This document shows, in pieces, positions 41,790-45,544 of a DNA stretch of 45,544 bases; within the stretch, counting starts at the first letter, position 1; each line of letters opens with the position of its first letter. Under the pieces are notes generated by a model that saw only the letters and a program-made list of their open reading frames with translations, was not told the DNA's origin and did no database searches. The stretch is taken from assembly GCA_937894465.1 (NCBI GenBank), contig CALCRE010000284.1, positions 1-45,544 of the forward strand. Direction: 5' to 3'. The position numbers and the translations under genes were made by a program. Source of the DNA: an uncultured Clostridia bacterium. GTDB lineage: Bacteria > Bacillota > Clostridia > JAAYHZ01.

Positions 41790-42206
41790 TTAAACTTGAG
41801 TCGGGGTATTATCCTTGATTAAGAAAAGGAATATTGGAAGCAAGAATGGTAAAACAATGCTTAAAACAGTATAAAGTACTTCTTTATCCGGTGTGTACAT
41901 TTTATACAGTTTTAATAATGTAAAAATGAATACCACCAAGAAAGCAATAGAAATCAACCCTCTTATAACCGGTATGGGTATAGCACTCAAAAATGCTCCT
42001 GCAGGAAGAACATACTCAATTGACGGAATTGCGAACGTGCCTATGGAAAGATCTCCGATCAATTTTCCAATTATGTAAAACTGAGCAATGGGTATGAACG
42101 CAATCCATGGATATTCAATGTTCTGTCGCAAAGCCATTTGATACAACGACCAAGCCATTAGTAGATATAAAGCAATCCCGACAAGTGAACCTAAAAACCA
42201 CAACAT
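41790..42206 (-). CDS. Small integral membrane protein
   Basis: A 138-aa protein with four hydrophobic segments (LWFLGSLVGIALYLLMAWSLY; IAFIPIAQFYIIGKLIG; IPVIRGLISIAFLVVFIFTLL; VLYTVLSIVLPFLLPIFLFLI). The PWIAFIPIAQFYIIGKLIGD stretch is a pattern of small, unnamed Firmicutes membrane proteins (DUF5684-like in style), so I give no function. ATG follows GGAGGTAAGTATT. It lies upstream of the CDF transcript on the same strand, with the CDF promoter between. Confidence 0.75.
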   Translation of the reverse strand: MLWFLGSLVGIALYLLMAWSLYQMALRQNIEYPWIAFIPIAQFYIIGKLIGDLSIGTFAIPSIEYVLPAGAFLSAIPIPVIRGLISIAFLVVFIFTLLKLYKMYTPDKEVLYTVLSIVLPFLLPIFLFLIKDNTPTQV

Positions 42207-42383
42207 AATACTTACCTCCGATATTTATTTTCCTACTATTATTATCCTACATAGTTAATAGTATGTCAAAAGTTTTTTTATATGTATCCATGTTAATAAT
42301 TATTCATAAATTATAAATTTCATTTACTAGTCCTATTACAAGCTGCTCGAAATCTTGGAACTTTTGCGAGGCAAAACATGTCA

Positions 42384-42412
42384 TAGTCAATTAACAGATA
42401 ATATGATATAAT
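42384..42412 (+). promoter_or_regulatory. Probable promoter of the PBP gene
   Basis: TAGTCA, 17 bases, TATAAT, with AGATAAT/ATTATCT as an inverted repeat around the -10 box. Region 42207-42383 before it holds no gene that I can see. Confidence 0.5.
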
Positions 42413-42561
42413 TATCTATTATTAAAGCGCAAACAGCTGTAAGCCCTTAACACAGAAGGTTTAAGAACGAGTTAGATATATAAGATTACTACAGAAAAAT
42501 GTACTCATTTTTTTGTGGAGCAGTGTGAATTAACTAAACGAAACTATATCAGGAGATAACA
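42413..42561 (+). other. Long leader of the PBP gene
   Basis: About 140 bases between the probable promoter and the ATG. It contains a weak AT hairpin AAAAATG-TACT-CATTTTT at about 42496-42513 but no recognisable riboswitch or reading frame. Confidence 0.35.
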
Positions 42562-45291
42562 ATGGATCAAAAAAATTTACCTGAAGCCAAGAAACAAAGA
42601 AAAAAAACAAAAGTCAGTAATAAAGCAACAGGGAAAACACATAAAAAAAGTGTAGGAAAAAAGAAAATCGTTAAAAAACCGGTGGGTATCTTTTTCCACT
42701 TTTTATTTATCATATTAAAGGTGTTATTCATTCTGGTCATTGCTGTAGGGATATCAGGCGGTGGACTCTTAACCGGAATTGTGTACGGATATCTTTCCAC
42801 CACCGTACCTGTCCAACCGGAGCAGTTGGAGATTCGAACAGGGCTCACTTCCTATATATATGATATTGATGAAAATGTCATGATGGAGTTGACCGGAAGT
42901 CAAAACATCAATCGCATTCCCATTTCCTATGAACAAATGCCCTATTACTTAGAAAAGGCCTTCATCGCTATCGAAGATGAGCGCTTTGACAGCCATATCG
43001 GTATTGATATGAGACGTATCGCAAGCTCCGTGGTAAGTCTTGTTGTCAACAAAGGCAGAATCACTCAAGGAGGTAGTACAATTACTCAACAAGTGGTAAA
43101 ACATATTACAGGAAAATGGGACAACACCATCGAAAGAAAAGTTCAGGAATGGTATAACGCTATTTTGCTGGAAAGAAAATATGATAAAAAGAGAATTCTC
43201 ACTCTTTATGCCAACGTAGTTAATGAAGGAAATGGTTGTTATGGGGTCCAGTCGGCTTCCAACTATTATTTTGATAAAGATGTAAGTGATCTGTCTTTGG
43301 CCGAATGTACAATATTAGCAGCTATCCCCAACGCACCTACCACCTATAATCCTACCACTGAAAAAGGTCGAGTGGAAGTGGAAGATCGTAAGGAACTGGT
43401 ATTGGGTAAAATGCTGGAGTTGGGATTCATAGATCAAAAAGAATATGATGCAGCAATGAGCCAAGAGTTAAATTTTACATTTACAAGAAAGACTGCTATC
43501 GAGAAACCGACCACATACTTTACCGACCATGTTCTCAATGAAGTGATCAATGATTTGACTGAACAAAAAAATATCACCCGTTCTATAGCCGAATCCATGG
43601 TTTACAATAACGGATATAAAATATATACAACCATGGATCCTTATATACAATCCGGTATGGACTCGGTATTTATGGATCCTTCCTATTTTCCTGAGAAGGA
43701 TGAAAACGGAAATGTGCTTAATAAGAATGCCGAAAAATATGGTGAAGTTCCACAAGCGGGTATGGTAATCATAGATCCCTTTACAGGATATGTAAAAGCA
43801 ATGTATGGTGGAAACGGAGAAAAGACCGTCAGTCGTGCTTATAACAGAGCGACTCAAGCCAAAAGACAACCGGGTTCCTCTTTCAAACCCATAGCTGTAT
43901 ATGCACCGGCAATGGATTTGAGATTAATTTCACCTGCTACCATAGTTGATGACGTCCCTGTTTATTTGGATGAAAAAAATCCGGATACCATCTATCCTAC
44001 CAACTATGTGAAGAACCAATATCGCGGATTGACTTCCATACGATACGGCATCAAAGCTTCAGTAAACGTGGTTTCAGCAAGGGTATGGAAAGAAATACTA
44101 GGATTTGAGAATTCTGTTGCCTATTTAAAGAAGGTAGGGATTGATCGTGAAGATGAGATCTATCATGACACTGTTTCAGTAGCTATGGGCGGTTTAAGAA
44201 CCGGTGTATCACCTCTTGAAATGGCTGATGCCTTTACACCTTTTGTTAATAGCGGCATATATTCTCCTGCTACAACCTATACAAAAGTTGTGGACATAGA
44301 TGGAAATGTGATCTTGGATAATCGTCCGGAATACACTGTTGCCTATAGCGAGGAGACTGCATTTCTAATGCGGAATGTTCTGTCTGAAGTTGTCACCCCG
44401 AAAAACTCTCCTTACGGAGGACAATGGGGTGGTGGCGGTACTGCCGCTTCACATATCAAGATCAAAGACGGAGCCATCGATGTTGCCGGTAAAACCGGAA
44501 CCACAAGTGATAATCTTGATAAATGGTTTGTAGGATTTACCCCTTATTATACCGCTGCAGTTTGGTATGGATACGACAATCAAATTAAACCTATTACATT
44601 AACCAGTGCAGAATACAGTCAAGCAATGATCATATGGAATGCAGTTATGAATAAAGTGCATCAAGACTTGCCTACAACAAGGTTCCCGGATCCTTCCGGA
44701 AATATTGTAACAAGAGAAGTATGCATTTTCTCGGGAAAGATCGCAACCGATGCTTGTAGGCAAGATCCCAGAGGAAACAGCGTAAAAACCGAATACTTTG
44801 TCAGAGGAACAGAACCTTCTTATGACGATATATGTGATGTGCATGTAAAAGCGAAAGTATGTACCGCTTCTAAGGACAATTGGGGTCGTTATCTTCTTGC
44901 AAACCCCTATTGCGATCCAAACACTGTGAGTGAAGTTGTTCGTATCCAAAGAAAAATACCTTGGGTTCCAAGCAAACCGGGAGAACCTATGCCGGAAGAC
45001 GTGTATCTTGAATTGCCTGCCGGTGAATATTGTACAGTACACAAACCGGTTGCTACCGGTGACGGAGCAGCCATAACGGCACCTCCGACAAGCCACATTG
45101 ACGAAAGACTTCCTTCGGAAACCACTCAACCTGCACCACCTGTAGCTGAGCATACTCCCGATGATGACGAGGAAACAGGAGACGGACTTAATTTCAACGA
45201 CTCCCCTGTTGCAGATATAGACAATGAAGAAGAGCCGGAAGAAGAAGAAAAAAAACAAGAACAGATTACCATCTCTGAGGAAGTAGCTTAA
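42562..45291 (+). CDS. Bifunctional class A penicillin-binding protein
   Basis: A 909-aa peptidoglycan synthase. A Lys-rich cytosolic tail (1-40) leads to one membrane helix (about 42-75). The GT51 glycosyltransferase follows, with catalytic Glu in AIEDERFDSH (Glu138) and QGGSTITQQ (169-177). The transpeptidase has the SxxK motif in PGSSFKP (Ser439, Lys442), SVN in KASVNVVSA, and KTGTT. The C-terminus is long, with Cys residues near 735-790 (FSGKIATDACRQD, DICDVHVKAKVCTA, PYCD), then a Pro/Glu-rich acidic tail. ATG follows AGGAG at seven bases. It is the only gene of its unit; a terminator follows. Confidence 0.96.
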   Translation: MDQKNLPEAKKQRKKTKVSNKATGKTHKKSVGKKKIVKKPVGIFFHFLFIILKVLFILVIAVGISGGGLLTGIVYGYLSTTVPVQPEQLEIRTGLTSYIYDIDENVMMELTGSQNINRIPISYEQMPYYLEKAFIAIEDERFDSHIGIDMRRIASSVVSLVVNKGRITQGGSTITQQVVKHITGKWDNTIERKVQEWYNAILLERKYDKKRILTLYANVVNEGNGCYGVQSASNYYFDKDVSDLSLAECTILAAIPNAPTTYNPTTEKGRVEVEDRKELVLGKMLELGFIDQKEYDAAMSQELNFTFTRKTAIEKPTTYFTDHVLNEVINDLTEQKNITRSIAESMVYNNGYKIYTTMDPYIQSGMDSVFMDPSYFPEKDENGNVLNKNAEKYGEVPQAGMVIIDPFTGYVKAMYGGNGEKTVSRAYNRATQAKRQPGSSFKPIAVYAPAMDLRLISPATIVDDVPVYLDEKNPDTIYPTNYVKNQYRGLTSIRYGIKASVNVVSARVWKEILGFENSVAYLKKVGIDREDEIYHDTVSVAMGGLRTGVSPLEMADAFTPFVNSGIYSPATTYTKVVDIDGNVILDNRPEYTVAYSEETAFLMRNVLSEVVTPKNSPYGGQWGGGGTAASHIKIKDGAIDVAGKTGTTSDNLDKWFVGFTPYYTAAVWYGYDNQIKPITLTSAEYSQAMIIWNAVMNKVHQDLPTTRFPDPSGNIVTREVCIFSGKIATDACRQDPRGNSVKTEYFVRGTEPSYDDICDVHVKAKVCTASKDNWGRYLLANPYCDPNTVSEVVRIQRKIPWVPSKPGEPMPEDVYLELPAGEYCTVHKPVATGDGAAITAPPTSHIDERLPSETTQPAPPVAEHTPDDDEETGDGLNFNDSPVADIDNEEEPEEEEKKQEQITISEEVA

Positions 45292-45306
45292 CCTTACTAA
45301 CAATAA

Positions 45307-45337
45307 AAGAAGCAGTATATAACTGCTTCTTTTTATT
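45307..45337 (+). terminator. Terminator of the PBP gene
   Basis: AAGAAGCAG-TATATAA-CTGCTTCTT followed by TTTT. Confidence 0.92.
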
Positions 45338-45544
45338 TTCCCAGGGACTCCCTTAAAAATAAGGAATGACCAAATATTAACTTCCTATAGCTTTGGAAAA
45401 AAACATGCACATTTTGAGACAAGTATTGTGATAAATTAATCCGAATAAAGCACTTTAATTTGGAACGCCCCTAAAAAATACCTGAACTAATAGTCTTTTG
45501 TAATGTATGATGATTCTCAGAAGTCTAACTTTACCAAGGAGTGA
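45338..45544 (+). other. Intergenic end of window, possible start of next gene
   Basis: No gene is visible. The last bases (CCAAGGAGTGA) form a good Shine-Dalgarno, so a plus-strand gene probably starts just beyond the window. Confidence 0.4.

Noticed and set aside
44599..45303. 234-aa minus-strand frame opposite the PBP gene
   Set aside because: Antisense of a clear penicillin-binding protein, rich in Cys, Phe and Arg as shadows are, with no ribosome site.
1..45544. tRNA, rRNA, prophage or replication origin
   Set aside because: I saw no cloverleaf with a T-loop motif, no rRNA-like sequence, no phage structural genes and no DnaA-box cluster.

Overview
The window looks like a chromosomal segment of a low-to-moderate GC, anaerobic, spore-forming-type Firmicute, most likely class Clostridia. 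Support comes from strong AGGAGG ribosome binding sites, TTGACA/TATAAT promoters, many U-tailed terminators, a fermentative AdhE with a Rex-type operator, a class A PBP of clostridial style, a NiCo riboswitch, AgrA-type LytTR/GHKL signalling and small Asn-rich or lysine-rich proteins. No rRNA, tRNA, CRISPR array or prophage was seen. The species cannot be named from the sequence.

Layout. 1-1.9 kb: an IS1634/IS4-type insertion sequence. 1.9-6.7 kb: a short DUF6054-like gene and YjbQ diverging around a palindrome, then a leftward operon of SGNH hydrolase, M81 (MlrC-like) peptidase, a frameshifted dGTPase and a YgjP-type metalloprotease. 6.8-11.9 kb: a GH42-like glycoside hydrolase and adhE, the latter with a near-consensus promoter overlapped by a Rex site. 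12.1-14.5 kb: an amino-acid ABC importer (binding lipoprotein, permease, ATPase). 14.7-17.7 kb: an aldo/keto reductase and a second glycosidase-like TIM-barrel protein. 17.8-20.2 kb: small genes (Asn-rich protein, 73-aa protein, 41-aa protein) around a URO-D-like methyltransferase.

20.2-30.4 kb: a leftward block with sulfate activation (cysD, cysN, cysC), htpG, a DUF2007 protein, a UDP-ManNAc-type dehydrogenase, an O-antigen-ligase-like membrane protein and a GHMP sugar kinase. The block may link PAPS and nucleotide-sugar supply to a surface polysaccharide. CysN carries a fused C-terminal APS-kinase-like domain whose P-loop is destroyed; a separate intact CysC is encoded next to it.

30.5-31.9 kb: a RelB/DinJ-type antitoxin with a decayed PIN toxin (start codon lost, middle deleted), and a small lipoprotein. 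32.0-37.6 kb: an operon of LytTR response regulator, membrane-free GHKL kinase, a lone integrase-type SAM-like DNA-binding domain, and two ABC exporter half-transporters. 37.7-42.2 kb: leftward, a small membrane protein, a NiCo (czcD) riboswitch with terminator controlling a CDF metal exporter, then a 156-aa basic/acidic protein and a 796-aa protein ending in a HEPN-like RNxxxH motif. This last pair is my best candidate for an undescribed system. 42.5-45.3 kb: a bifunctional class A penicillin-binding protein.
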